Positions 27,328-36,248 of a stretch of DNA of 64,000 nt are shown piece after piece. A model generated the notes under the pieces. The model was given only the letters and a program-made list of their open reading frames with translations, searched no databases and was not told the DNA's origin. The position numbers and the translations under genes were made by a program. Positions within the stretch are counted from its first letter, which is position 1, and each line of letters starts with the position of its first letter. Origin of the DNA: JBCCMF01 sp038747545 (GTDB taxonomy: Bacteria > Bacteroidota > Rhodothermia > Rhodothermales > JBCCMF01); assembly GCA_038747545.1 (NCBI GenBank), contig JBCDJT010000003.1, forward strand, positions 1 through 64,000. Reading direction: 5' to 3'.

Positions 27328-27684
27328 TCAGCCTGCGAAGTAGTAGAACCGCTCGCGCACGATCTTGTCGCCCTTCCAGGTCTGAACGGCGACCTCTTCG
27401 AAGCGCATGCGCCCGCCTTCCTTGAAGGTGGCATCGGTCCACGACTCGATCATCGTGATGCAGGCGTCTTCGTTGGCGGTGATGGCGCTGATGCCAGCGC
27501 CGTGGAAGCCATCAAGCCCTTGCTGCCACTCAAGGATGCGCCCACGCTGCACCTCCTTGCCGTGGAACGTTTCGCCGTTGGCTTCGATGATTTCGACATC
27601 GTCAGCGTAGTAGGCGTCGAGGGCGGCGAAGATGTCGGTTTCGGTTTGAGCGCAGAGGTCTTGTGCGCGTTTGAGGTAGGTCAT
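27328..27684 (-). CDS. SnoaL-like / NTF2-fold protein
   Basis: 118 residues, a single NTF2-like (cone-shaped alpha+beta barrel) domain: DIFAALDAYYADDVEII, then ETFHGKEVQRGRILEWQQG, MIESWTDATFKEGGRMRFEEVAV and a C-terminal IVRERFYYF strand. This is the SnoaL-like pattern found in small stand-alone proteins, some of which are isomerases and many of which have no known role. The ligand cannot be predicted. It has its own hairpin downstream and is separated from the YdjC-like gene by that element. Confidence 0.8.
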   Translation of the reverse strand: MTYLKRAQDLCAQTETDIFAALDAYYADDVEIIEANGETFHGKEVQRGRILEWQQGLDGFHGAGISAITANEDACITMIESWTDATFKEGGRMRFEEVAVQTWKGDKIVRERFYYFAG

Positions 27685-28044
27685 GGAGAACCTGAGTCGG
27701 GTTGGGAGGACGTGAGGGGCCCCAGGATACCGCCTCGGTGTGCCACCGTTATGTCAGTCCGTGGCTACCGTGCCCCTGTTTAAATGCATGGTGGTGTCTG
27801 TGCCCTATGGCAAGCCGTCAGGGCCGTGGCAGAGGCGGGGAGTCAGGGACGAGAAACGGTCCAGCGGGCTATACAACGCTGTCCTTTCGCGGCATCGTTA
27901 CGGCCTCGTATGAACACAGCCCAGCGTTGCGCTATACGAAAATTTGCGGCGGCACGTTTTTTTCCACCACTCCGTACCGCAGCTTAGCCTGACAATCTGG
28001 CAGCAGCCTGTATTGCTTTTGCAAACCATAAGCAGAGATCACCT
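27685..28044. other. Gene-free region upstream of htrA
   Basis: This 360-bp gap between divergent genes must carry the promoters for the SnoaL-like gene and htrA. An AT-rich stretch near 27941-27965 (GAAAATTTGCGG, then a T7 run) and TATTGCTTTTGC at 28011 are the only promoter-like pieces I noticed; neither fits a consensus well enough to call. No tRNA or conserved small gene is visible. Confidence 0.4.
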
Positions 28045-29583
28045 ATGAGCTCCCGAAATAGAACCCCACTGCTCTTTCTCATCGCCCTCGCGTTCATGGC
28101 GGGGGCCTTCTTCACCACCGCTGGTGCCAACTGGCTCAACTTGGGCGATGCGGTAGGCACGCGCTCGGATGCCAGCGTGCTGCCCGATGAGCGCAAGCCG
28201 CTACAGCCTTCCACAGCGGTCGTGAGCCTGGAAGATGCGTTTACCAACGTCGCTGACCGCGTGAACCCCTCCGTGGTGCAGATCCGCGCCGAGGTGGTGC
28301 GCGAGGCGCCGCAGATGCAGAACCCGCTCTTCGAGTTCTTCCAGCCACAGCGTCCTGGCCAGGGGCAAGACAACCCGCGGGAGTTCCGCAGCTCGGGCCT
28401 CGGCTCGGGCGTGGTCGTGCGGCCGGACGGCTTCATCGTCACCAACAACCACGTCATCGACGGCGCGGCTGAGCTGGAGGTGCGGATGAACGATGGCACG
28501 TTCTACGATGCCGAAGTCATTGGCACCGACCCGGGCAGTGACCTTGCAGTCATCAAGGTCGATGTGGACGACCTGCCGTACGCCTCCTTTGGCGAGTTCG
28601 ACGACATCCGCGTAGGGCAGTGGGTGATGGCGTTTGGGTCGCCGCTTTCCCAGGACCTGGGCAACACCGCCACGGCGGGCATCGTGAGCGCCATTGGCCG
28701 CACGGGGCAGCAGATCAACAGCCTCAACGTGTTCTCTGCGTTCATCCAGACCGATGCCTCCATCAACCCAGGCAACTCGGGTGGACCGCTCGTGAACCTC
28801 CGCGGTGAAATCATCGGCATCAACTCGGCCATCCTGAGCCGGTCGGGCGGTAGCCAAGGCATCGGCTTTGCCATCCCCGTCGACGTCGTGGAAAACGTGG
28901 CGACACAGCTGATCGACAACGGAACGGTGGCGCGGGGCTACCTGGGCGTGCAGTTTGGCCCGGTGAGCGAGTCGCTGTCGCGGGCGCTTGATGTGCCGCG
29001 CGGCGCCGCAGGCATCGAGGTGATTACGCCGGACTCGCCCGCTGAGCGCGCAGGCCTTCGCGAAGGCGACATCATTGTGGCTGTCGATGGCACCACGCTG
29101 CAGGACTCCAACCAGCTGCGTACGATGATCGCGAATCAGGCCCCGGGCGACCGTGTGAACCTGGAGGTCGAGCGCGAAGGCCGTCGCCTCGATCTCGATG
29201 TGACGTTGGGCGACCGGGGGGACCTGGACGAGCAGATGGGGAATCCTGCCCCCCGGGTGGAGCGTGCGCCCGACAACATGGAGGCGCTAGGCCTAGAGCT
29301 GCGTGACCTCACCGAGAATGACCGTCAAAGCCTCAACATTGAGGAAGATGTAGACGGTGTACTCGTGGCGCAGGTCGAGCAGTCGAGCATCGCCTACCGC
29401 GAGGGCAACCTGCGCCGCGGCGACATCATCGTAGAAGCCGATCGCGAAGCGGTCACGTCGATGCGAGCGTTCAAGGCGGTCTACGGCGACTTGGAGTCGG
29501 GCGAGACGTTCATCGTGAAGGTCCGCCGGATGCGCGGCGAGACGCTGACCTCGTTCCTGACTGCGCTGACCAAGCCTGAATAG
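28045..29583 (+). CDS. degP: HtrA/DegP-type periplasmic serine protease with two PDZ domains
   Basis: 512 residues. An N-terminal hydrophobic segment (residues 8-27) exports or anchors it. The trypsin-like domain has His136 (NNHVIDG), Asp166 (SDLAVI) and Ser245 (NPGNSGGPL). Two PDZ domains follow, about residues 292-385 (GYLGVQFG, AGLREGDIIVAVDG) and 410-505 (LGLELRDL, NLRRGDIIVEAD). Family members degrade or refold damaged envelope proteins under heat and redox stress. The gene stands alone, with a 360-bp upstream gap and a strong terminator directly after it. Confidence 0.95.
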   Translation: MSSRNRTPLLFLIALAFMAGAFFTTAGANWLNLGDAVGTRSDASVLPDERKPLQPSTAVVSLEDAFTNVADRVNPSVVQIRAEVVREAPQMQNPLFEFFQPQRPGQGQDNPREFRSSGLGSGVVVRPDGFIVTNNHVIDGAAELEVRMNDGTFYDAEVIGTDPGSDLAVIKVDVDDLPYASFGEFDDIRVGQWVMAFGSPLSQDLGNTATAGIVSAIGRTGQQINSLNVFSAFIQTDASINPGNSGGPLVNLRGEIIGINSAILSRSGGSQGIGFAIPVDVVENVATQLIDNGTVARGYLGVQFGPVSESLSRALDVPRGAAGIEVITPDSPAERAGLREGDIIVAVDGTTLQDSNQLRTMIANQAPGDRVNLEVEREGRRLDLDVTLGDRGDLDEQMGNPAPRVERAPDNMEALGLELRDLTENDRQSLNIEEDVDGVLVAQVEQSSIAYREGNLRRGDIIVEADREAVTSMRAFKAVYGDLESGETFIVKVRRMRGETLTSFLTALTKPE

Positions 29584-29604
29584 CCAGCTCGTGTTTGAGC
29601 GATC

Positions 29605-29639
29605 CGCCCCTCGGTGCTTCGGCGTCGAGGGGCGTTTTT
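29605..29639 (+). terminator. Strong intrinsic terminator after htrA
   Basis: Arms CGCCCCTCG and CGAGGGGCG extend inward with four more pairs (two of them G-U on this strand) to a TTCG tetraloop, followed by TTTTTGTTT. It starts 21 bp after the htrA stop. The wobble pairs and T-run both fit plus-strand transcription. Confidence 0.9.
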
Positions 29640-29728
29640 GTTTGCGAAGGTTTGGCCGAAGCGCATCAACGCTGAGTCTCATCCGTTAGGTAAAGAACCT
29701 CCTCGCGTGTTCGATACCGTCGCCGCTG

Positions 29729-31138
29729 ATGCCTGCTGCTCCATCGGAATCCACCCTGCACATCCTCGTCGTCGATGACGAGCCCGATGTCGAGTTCATC
29801 ATCCGGCAGCGCCTCCGGCGCCGCATCCGCAAGGGCGAGGTGCAGCTGAGTTTTGCCTCCGATGGGATAGACGCGTTGGAGGTGCTGAGCGCGCACGACG
29901 ACATCGCCATCATGCTCACGGATGTCAACATGCCGCGCATGGATGGGCTCACGCTGCTCCGGCGCATCAACGAGCTGAAACGGGCGGTGAAAGCGATCGT
30001 GGTGACGGCCTACGGCGACATGGAGAACATCCGCAAGGCCATGAACTGGGGCGCGTTCGACTTCCTCGTCAAGCCGCTCGACCTCGACGACCTCGACATC
30101 ACGCTGGAGCAAGCCACGCAGGCGCTGCGGCGCGAGCGCAAGGCGCTGCGCGCCGAGGCCAGTATCGGGCTCTACCTCTCGCCCGAGGTGGCCTCGTCAG
30201 TGCTCGACTCGCCCGAAGGCCTCACACTGGGGGGGCAGAAGGTGCAGGCGACCTTGCTGATGTCCGACCTGCGCGGGTTCTCGACGCTCTCCGAACGGCT
30301 GGCGCCGGAGGATGTCGTTGAGGTGCTGAACATCTACCTGGGCGCGATGGCCGAAGTCATCGACAGCTTCCAGGGCACCATTAACGAGTTCATCGGCGAT
30401 GCCATCTTCGTCATCTTTGGCGCCCCCACGCAGCGCCCCGACGATGCGGATCGGGCGGTGGCGTGTGCTATCCAGATGCAGAACCGCATGGCCGAGGTCA
30501 ATGCGACGCTCGCCGAGAAGGGGTTCCCGGCGCTCGACATGGGCATCGGCATCCACACAGGCGAGGTGATCGTGGGCAACATCGGCTCGAAGCTGCGGAT
30601 GAAATACGGCGCCGTAGGCAGCAGCGTCAACCTGACAAGCCGTATTGAGTCCTACACCGTGGGCGGACAGGTGCTCATCTCTGAGGCCACACGACATGCG
30701 CTCGCAGCCGACGTGCAGATTGGGCGCGAGATGGAAATCTCGACGAAAGGCTTCGCACAGCCCGTCCGCATTCTGGAGGCGGAGGGCATTGGCGCGCCGT
30801 TCAGTGTCAAGCTGCCTGTGGTTGAGGTCGAATACATCAAGCTGGACGAGCCGCTGGCGGTGCAGGTCCGGTTGCTCGATGGCAAGCGCACGCGGAGCGC
30901 CACGTACGAAGGCGCCCTGACGCACCTGGCTTCGGGTGGTGCCCGCTTGAGGGTAGACACGCCGCTCAAACGCCTCGACAACCTCAAGCTCATCATTCCG
31001 CCCAGCGCTGACTCGAAGGCGTCCGGCGACCTCTACGCTAAGGTAATGGACGCCTCGACCAGTGACCTCGTACTGCGATTCACGGCTGTTCCTGAAGACC
31101 TCGCCGCGTATTTCAACCAACAGCGGCTGGGCTGTTAG
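29729..31138 (+). CDS. Response regulator with class III nucleotidyl cyclase domain and PilZ-like C-terminus
   Basis: 469 residues. Receiver domain 10-130: VVDDEPD, phospho-acceptor Asp65 (MLTDVNMPRMDG), conserved Lys in FLVKPLD. A helical linker (EQATQALRRERKALRAE) leads to a class III cyclase catalytic domain, about 160-345: metal Asp in LMSDLRGFSTLS, second metal Asp in INEFIGDAIFVIFGAP, then GIHTGEVIVGNIG and YGAVGSSVNLTSRIE. The residue that is Lys in adenylyl cyclases is Glu here (NEFIGD). The last 110 residues have a PilZ-like outline (GKRTRSATYEG, HLASGGARL), weakly supported. It turns a phosphorelay signal into a cyclic nucleotide; cGMP is as likely as cAMP. Confidence 0.88.
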   Translation: MPAAPSESTLHILVVDDEPDVEFIIRQRLRRRIRKGEVQLSFASDGIDALEVLSAHDDIAIMLTDVNMPRMDGLTLLRRINELKRAVKAIVVTAYGDMENIRKAMNWGAFDFLVKPLDLDDLDITLEQATQALRRERKALRAEASIGLYLSPEVASSVLDSPEGLTLGGQKVQATLLMSDLRGFSTLSERLAPEDVVEVLNIYLGAMAEVIDSFQGTINEFIGDAIFVIFGAPTQRPDDADRAVACAIQMQNRMAEVNATLAEKGFPALDMGIGIHTGEVIVGNIGSKLRMKYGAVGSSVNLTSRIESYTVGGQVLISEATRHALAADVQIGREMEISTKGFAQPVRILEAEGIGAPFSVKLPVVEVEYIKLDEPLAVQVRLLDGKRTRSATYEGALTHLASGGARLRVDTPLKRLDNLKLIIPPSADSKASGDLYAKVMDASTSDLVLRFTAVPEDLAAYFNQQRLGC

Positions 31139-31327
31139 TTCACGGCTATGGCCGAACGACGCTGCTGCGCACCCTGATGACGTGCAGTGCTCCCAGGCTG
31201 AGGCAGTGCGGATATTGGCCAGCAGACGCCGTCGCCTGTCGAGTGCCCTTGCGGCCTTCCAAAGGCAATCTCACGGCAGCCTGAGCACGTGGTCAAGAAA
31301 ATTAGAGAGATTGCGTAACTTTTCGAC

Positions 31328-31348
31328 TTTCTCTACTTAGTAGAAAAA
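31328..31348. promoter_or_regulatory. 21-bp palindrome, candidate PadR operator
   Basis: TTTCTCTACT and AGTAGAAAAA flank a central T and are inverted repeats matching at 9 of 10 positions. The site ends 21 bp before the PadR start codon, where an autorepressor would bind. The 231-bp gap before it contains no gene. Confidence 0.55.
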
Positions 31349-31369
31349 GCCAATTGTGCAGGTGCTCTC

Positions 31370-31708
31370 ATGAAGCTCATTTCCCGAACCGAAGAACTCC
31401 TCCTCCTCGTGGTGTGCCGTCTGCAGGCGGACGCCTACGGGCTCAACATCCGCGATGAGGTAGAGGCGGTCTCGGGCAAGCGCTTCTCGGTGGGCGGCGT
31501 CTACGTGCCGCTGGACCGATTGGTGCGCAAGGGCATGCTGAAGACCGAAAAGGGGGCGCCTACGGCTGAGCGCATGGGACGGCCGCGCAAGCGGTACATC
31601 ATCACCAACCAGGGCTTGGCCATGCTGCGCGAGGCACGGGCCATGCACGACGCCATGTGGACGGGCCTGCCCGAGCACATCGCCACGCAACTGCGGCTGG
31701 TCGGATGA
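31370..31708 (+). CDS. PadR-family transcriptional regulator
   Basis: 112 residues, a winged helix-turn-helix of the PadR N-terminal family: TEELLLLVVCRLQADAYG, then the recognition part GKRFSVGGVYVPLDRLVRKGML and the wing TEKGAPTAERMGRPRKRYIITNQG. The short C-terminus has one helix for dimer formation. Its stop codon overlaps the start of the permease gene (ATGA), so the two are co-translated. In this lineage such PadR genes sit next to FtsX-type permeases, which they presumably repress. A good palindrome lies 21 bp upstream. Confidence 0.92.
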   Translation: MKLISRTEELLLLVVCRLQADAYGLNIRDEVEAVSGKRFSVGGVYVPLDRLVRKGMLKTEKGAPTAERMGRPRKRYIITNQGLAMLREARAMHDAMWTGLPEHIATQLRLVG

Positions 31709-34362
31709 CAGGGCCGCAACACCAGCTTCCCGGCTGGGCCGTCTGGCTGCTGGAACGCCTGACTCCACGCGGCCGCCGCGACATCCTCGTGGGCGACTTC
31801 GCCGAGGCGTTCGCTTACATCAGCGACGAGGAAGGCCGCCGCTCTGCGCTGAGCTGGACGGTGTGGCAGCTCGTCAAATCCACCCCCGCTTTTCTCCTCG
31901 AACGATCCTACTTCGGTGCTACCATGCTGGGTAACTACACCAAAATTGCCGCCCGCAACCTGAAGAAACGCGCCTTCTTCTCCGCGCTCAACATCGGCGG
32001 ACTCGCCATCGGCATGGCCATCTGCCTGCTGATCTTCCAGTATGTGGCCTTCGAGAGCAGCTACGACACCTTCCACGAGAAGAGCGATCAGCTCTACCGC
32101 GTCGTGTCGGACGGTAACGTGGAGGGCGGCATCGAGTCGCGCAGCGTGGACACGTGGTACGCCTTGCGGGGCTTGATGGAAGACAACCTGCCCGAGGTAG
32201 AGCATGTGACGCGCTATCATCCCAACTGGGGCTCCAACACCGTCATCTACACGCCGCCCACCGGGGAGCGGGTACTCTACCGCGAGCCCGGCATCGGCTA
32301 TGCCGACTCCACCTTCTTCACCATGTTCGACCTCAACATCTTCCGTGGTGAGGCGGAGGGCGCCTTGGCGTCACCGGGCGAGGTGTACCTCTCGGCGACG
32401 ACGGCCCAGAAGTACTTCGGCGAGGCCAACCCCGTCGGCCAGGCGCTGGAGTTTCACGCCATCGTGCAGGGGACGTACACCGTGGCGGGTGTCTTTGCCG
32501 ACGTGCCGTCCCGCTCGCATTTCGCCTTCGATCTGCTGCTCCCGATGCATGACCTGCTGCAGACTCGTCAGTACCGCGACACCAACGGCTGGGGCTGGAC
32601 CAACTTTACCACCTACGCCCAACTCCACGCCGATGCTGATCCTCTGGCCACCGCCGCTACGCTCGACGACCTACTCCACGAGGCCGATCCAGAGATCTTC
32701 ATCGAGTCGCCAGCACTGAATACGGTCCTCCAGCCTGTGACCGCCATCCACTTGGAGTCAACGGGCGTTAACACCGAGGCGGGCGCGCACTACAAGCTGA
32801 TCTACTTCTTCGGCATGGTGGGCGTGTTCGTGCTGCTCATCGCCTGGATCAACTACATCAACCTCTCCACCGCACGGGCCATGGAGCGCGCCAAGGAGGT
32901 GGGTGTGCGCAAAGCGATTGGCGCCACCAAAGGCAACGTCATCGCGCAGTTCATCTTGGAGGCGCTGCTGACGAACGGTCTCGCCTTGCTCTTCGGCATC
33001 GCGCTCTCCATGCTGGCCCTGCCTGTCCTCAACCAACTCGCCGATGTGCAGATCACGATGTCGATCTGGACGGAGCCGCTGCTGTGGACCGGGTTGGCCG
33101 CACTCTTCGTAGGCGGTGCCGTGCTCACGAGTTTGTACCCGGCGTTCATCTTGTCGCGCTTCCAGCCTGCGCAAGTGCTCAAAGGCCAGACCCAGCGCGG
33201 CACCCTCCGCGACACCCTCCGCAAGAGCCTCGTAGTGGTGCAGTTCGCAGCTTCGATCTTGCTGCTGATCGGTACGTTCGCCGTCTACAGCCAAGTGGGC
33301 CACATGCGCAGTGCTGATCTCGGGCTGGAGATGGAGCAGGTGCTGGTTGTGGAGCGGCCGCAGATCCGCCCCGACGACGACGCGTACCGCTCTGCCCGCA
33401 ACGCCTTCAGACAAGAGGCCGCCCGCCTCGCCGATGTGACGTCGCTGGCATCCTCCTCCACAGTGCCCGGCGACGGCTTCTCGTTCAACACCAGCGTCTA
33501 CCGTGAAGGCGATGATCCGTCGCAGAACCAGCCGCTCCAACTCTCGTGGATCAGCGCCTCGTTTACGGAGACGTACGACATTGACGTCGTTGCCGGGCGA
33601 CCCCTGTCGGAAGACCGGGAGGTCGATCGCGAGGGTACGCTGCTGGTGAACGAGACGCTGGTGCGCACCTTCGGCTTCGAGAGCAACGAGGCGGCGTTGG
33701 GTCACAAGCTGGTTTTCAACGATAACGAAGACGGTCGCCTCGAAATCGTGGGCGTGTTGGAGGACTTTCAGTGGATGCACGCCAAATCTGAGACCGGCCC
33801 CGTGGCGTTCACCATGACGGCTGGCGGTGGCTTCTTCTCGATGAAGCTCAGCACCACCGACATGCAGGCCACGCTGGCTGCGGTCGAGGCTGTTTATGCC
33901 GAGCACTTCCCCGGCAACCCGTTCGCCTACTTCTTCGCCGATGAGGCCTTCGACCAACAGTATCAGGCCGATCGGCGCTTTGGCGTCCTCTTCGGCACGT
34001 TCGCGCTCTTCGCACTATTGGTCGCGTGCCTCGGCCTGATTGGGCTGGCCGCGTACATGGTGGCGCAGCGGACGAAGGAGATCGGCGTGCGCAAGGTGCT
34101 GGGCGCTACGTCAGCAGGCATCGTGAAGCTGCTCCTGGGCGACTTCGCCAAGCTAGTCGGGCTGGCCTTCGTGGTGGCCTTGCCGCTGGCGTATGTAGCG
34201 CTGGATGCATGGCTCGGCAACTTCGCCACGCGTATCGACCTCAGCATCCCGCTCTTCGTGGTGCCAGGGCTAGCGGTGATGCTGCTGGCCTTGCTCACCG
34301 TGAGCTATCACACGCTCCGCACCGCCCGCAGCCGTCCCATCACAGCGCTGCGCATGGACTAA
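31705..34362 (+). CDS. ABC transporter permease (MacB/FtsX family) with permease prefix domain
   Basis: 885 residues from ATG 31705, which overlaps the PadR stop. Residues 1-80 form the cytoplasmic permease-prefix type domain (PGWAVWLLERLTPRGRRDILVGDFAEAF). Then comes a first TM helix, a large MacB-type periplasmic domain, and a three-helix FtsX core near 380-490 (RAKEVGVRKAIGATKGNV). The arrangement repeats: a second periplasmic region, then the final FtsX core (RTKEIGVRKVLGATSAGIV). Eight TM segments in all. Such permeases pair with an ATPase not present here. Suggested roles in the family are export of peptides or antibiotics, or mechanotransmission; the substrate is unknown. Confidence 0.9.
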   Translation: MTGPQHQLPGWAVWLLERLTPRGRRDILVGDFAEAFAYISDEEGRRSALSWTVWQLVKSTPAFLLERSYFGATMLGNYTKIAARNLKKRAFFSALNIGGLAIGMAICLLIFQYVAFESSYDTFHEKSDQLYRVVSDGNVEGGIESRSVDTWYALRGLMEDNLPEVEHVTRYHPNWGSNTVIYTPPTGERVLYREPGIGYADSTFFTMFDLNIFRGEAEGALASPGEVYLSATTAQKYFGEANPVGQALEFHAIVQGTYTVAGVFADVPSRSHFAFDLLLPMHDLLQTRQYRDTNGWGWTNFTTYAQLHADADPLATAATLDDLLHEADPEIFIESPALNTVLQPVTAIHLESTGVNTEAGAHYKLIYFFGMVGVFVLLIAWINYINLSTARAMERAKEVGVRKAIGATKGNVIAQFILEALLTNGLALLFGIALSMLALPVLNQLADVQITMSIWTEPLLWTGLAALFVGGAVLTSLYPAFILSRFQPAQVLKGQTQRGTLRDTLRKSLVVVQFAASILLLIGTFAVYSQVGHMRSADLGLEMEQVLVVERPQIRPDDDAYRSARNAFRQEAARLADVTSLASSSTVPGDGFSFNTSVYREGDDPSQNQPLQLSWISASFTETYDIDVVAGRPLSEDREVDREGTLLVNETLVRTFGFESNEAALGHKLVFNDNEDGRLEIVGVLEDFQWMHAKSETGPVAFTMTAGGGFFSMKLSTTDMQATLAAVEAVYAEHFPGNPFAYFFADEAFDQQYQADRRFGVLFGTFALFALLVACLGLIGLAAYMVAQRTKEIGVRKVLGATSAGIVKLLLGDFAKLVGLAFVVALPLAYVALDAWLGNFATRIDLSIPLFVVPGLAVMLLALLTVSYHTLRTARSRPITALRMD

Positions 34363-34419
34363 CACCCTCCTCAACATCCCGGCGTTGCTCCACAGCGCCT
34401 GAGCCCTCCTCTCCATATC

Positions 34420-35685
34420 ATGAAGCGACTCAAACGCGTCACAGGGATACTCTTTGCCCTGCTGGTTTTTCTCCTCGTTGGCGGCATCGCCTTCATCCTC
34501 ATCGAAACGCGCGATGAGATCCAGGCCACGCCTAGTACCGTGGACGCTCATCTCCGAGACATCTACAACCCCAAGCGCATGGCGGGCTTCGCTGCCGCCG
34601 TTTTCAGCGCCGACTCCGTACTCTACCAAGGTGGGTTCGGTATGGCGAATCGCGAGACGGAGCAGCCGTTCACGTCGTACACCCAGCAGTATGTGGCCTC
34701 CATCGCCAAGACGCTCATCGGCATCGCACTGCTAAAAGTCGAGGAGCGTGGCCTAGTCGGTTTGGACGATCCGGTTAGTAAACACCTTCCGTTCGAGATC
34801 GTCAATCCGGCGCACCCCAACACGCCGATCACGCTACGCCATCTGGCAACCCACACGTCATCGCTAGATTACAACGAGGCTGTGGTTGAGTCCCTGTATG
34901 TGGATGATCTGGCCAAAGACTCGTCGCTGACCGCGTTCATGCACGCCTACTTTGTCGATGGAGGCTACGGCGCAGTTGCCTTCACCGACGATGCGCCCGG
35001 CACACGATGGAACTACTCTAACATCGGCGCGGGTGTGGCCGCGTATGTCGTTGAGGTGGTAGCTGGTCAGTCGTTTGCCGCCTTCACGCAAACGCACGTC
35101 TTCGATGCCCTTGGGTTGGATGACACGGGATGGTTTCTCACTGCCGCCGACAGCACCCGACGCGCCGCCTACTACGCACCTATCGACGGTGAACTGCTCG
35201 CCGAGCCCGCTCGTGGTGTGCAACTCTACCCGGCCCGTGATCTCGTTACCACCGCTGCTGACCTCGCGAGGTTCGGACAAGCCATGCTGGCGCGCGATCC
35301 GCGTGTGCTGACGGCTGCGTCATACGATCAGCTCTTTGCGCCACAGCTGTCGCCCGACGTGCGCGATCGCACTGTGGACAACAGCGGCCTCTTCTGGATG
35401 ATCGACCGGAATAATTACGGCATCACCTACTCGCTCACGGGCATGAACGGTGGCGACAGCGGCATCAACACCATGCTGTGGTTCGACCCCGTGACCGAAC
35501 TCGGCTACGTGTTCATCGGGAATACCGGACGGAGCGACCGCAACCGCTCCAACCGCATCTGGGCCGTCCGCACGCTCATCAGCCTAAGCGACGACTACCG
35601 CATGCGCAACGCTTCCCTACCACTGGGAGAGCGGCTGCGCTACCGCTGGCACAACGTCTACAGCCGCGTCAACGCGCTGTTTTGA
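34420..35685 (+). CDS. Membrane-anchored serine hydrolase (class C beta-lactamase family)
   Basis: 421 residues. An N-terminal transmembrane helix (residues 9-28) anchors a periplasmic beta-lactamase/penicillin-binding-like domain. The catalytic motif SxxK is Ser94-Ile-Ala-Lys97, the second motif is Tyr199-Ser-Asn201, and the third, normally KTG or HxG, appears as NGGDSG near residue 345. Typical activities are esterase, D-peptidase or lactamase-like. The permease stop is 57 bp upstream on the same strand, so the gene may be part of that unit. The substrate cannot be read from sequence. Confidence 0.85.
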   Translation: MKRLKRVTGILFALLVFLLVGGIAFILIETRDEIQATPSTVDAHLRDIYNPKRMAGFAAAVFSADSVLYQGGFGMANRETEQPFTSYTQQYVASIAKTLIGIALLKVEERGLVGLDDPVSKHLPFEIVNPAHPNTPITLRHLATHTSSLDYNEAVVESLYVDDLAKDSSLTAFMHAYFVDGGYGAVAFTDDAPGTRWNYSNIGAGVAAYVVEVVAGQSFAAFTQTHVFDALGLDDTGWFLTAADSTRRAAYYAPIDGELLAEPARGVQLYPARDLVTTAADLARFGQAMLARDPRVLTAASYDQLFAPQLSPDVRDRTVDNSGLFWMIDRNNYGITYSLTGMNGGDSGINTMLWFDPVTELGYVFIGNTGRSDRNRSNRIWAVRTLISLSDDYRMRNASLPLGERLRYRWHNVYSRVNALF

Positions 35686-35703
35686 TCGGGCACTGCAGGA
35701 GAG

Positions 35704-36216
35704 TCAGCGGTACTCCGCGTAGACCTCGGTTTTACCGTCGGCGTTGACGGCAAGGACGTCATACGGGTCCGCGTCGCGCCCAGCCACTTCCATGCCAGGT
35801 GACCCGATGGGCATGCCGGGTACGGTGATGCCCACGATGTCAGGCTTCTCGCTAATCATACGCTTGACCGTCTCGGCAGGCACGTGGCCTTCCACCACGT
35901 AGCCGTCCACGATGGCCGTGTGGCACGAGCCCACCGTGGCGGGCATCCCGTTCTGCTCGCGGATCTGTGCCGTGCTCTCCACGTCGTAGGTGCGCGTGGC
36001 AAAGCCGTTCTCGGCCATGTGATCCACCCACAGTGAGCAGCAGCCGCACGTCGGCGTCTTGTACACCGTCACGGTGGGCAGGCTGGGGTCTATGGCTACC
36101 GTCTGCGCCTCAACCTGCGCTTGTGGCGCGGGCGTCTCTGATTGGCAAGCCACCGTGCCGAGGGCCAGGAAGCCGATGGTAAGTACAGGAAGGAACCGCG
36201 TCATAGTCTTCTCCAT
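35704..36216 (-). CDS. DUF411 family lipoprotein (metal-binding, CGCC motif)
   Basis: 170 residues from ATG 36216 (MEKTMTRFLPVL); ATG 36204 is the alternative. The signal ends in a lipobox-like LGTVAC, so it is probably a lipoprotein. The DUF411 domain starts with TVYKTPTCGCCSLWVDHM, where three Cys could bind copper or form a redox centre as in thioredoxin-like folds, then MPATVGSCHTAIVDGYVVEGHVP and IGSPGMEV. Family members often lie near copper- or metal-resistance genes; none is seen here. The gene follows the SPFH gene on the same strand, 32 bp downstream. Confidence 0.85.
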   Translation of the reverse strand: MEKTMTRFLPVLTIGFLALGTVACQSETPAPQAQVEAQTVAIDPSLPTVTVYKTPTCGCCSLWVDHMAENGFATRTYDVESTAQIREQNGMPATVGSCHTAIVDGYVVEGHVPAETVKRMISEKPDIVGITVPGMPIGSPGMEVAGRDADPYDVLAVNADGKTEVYAEYR

Positions 36217-36248
36217 CACGTAGTCTAAAAACGTGGGCCGCGCGCCCA

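Noticed and set aside
27702..27992. 96-residue plus-strand open frame upstream of htrA
   Set aside because: Low-complexity, Cys/Trp-rich product without any family resemblance; likely promoter DNA.
28011..28032. Sigma-54 promoter before htrA (GGCAG...TTGC)
   Set aside because: The GG to GC spacing is 14 instead of 10 bases.
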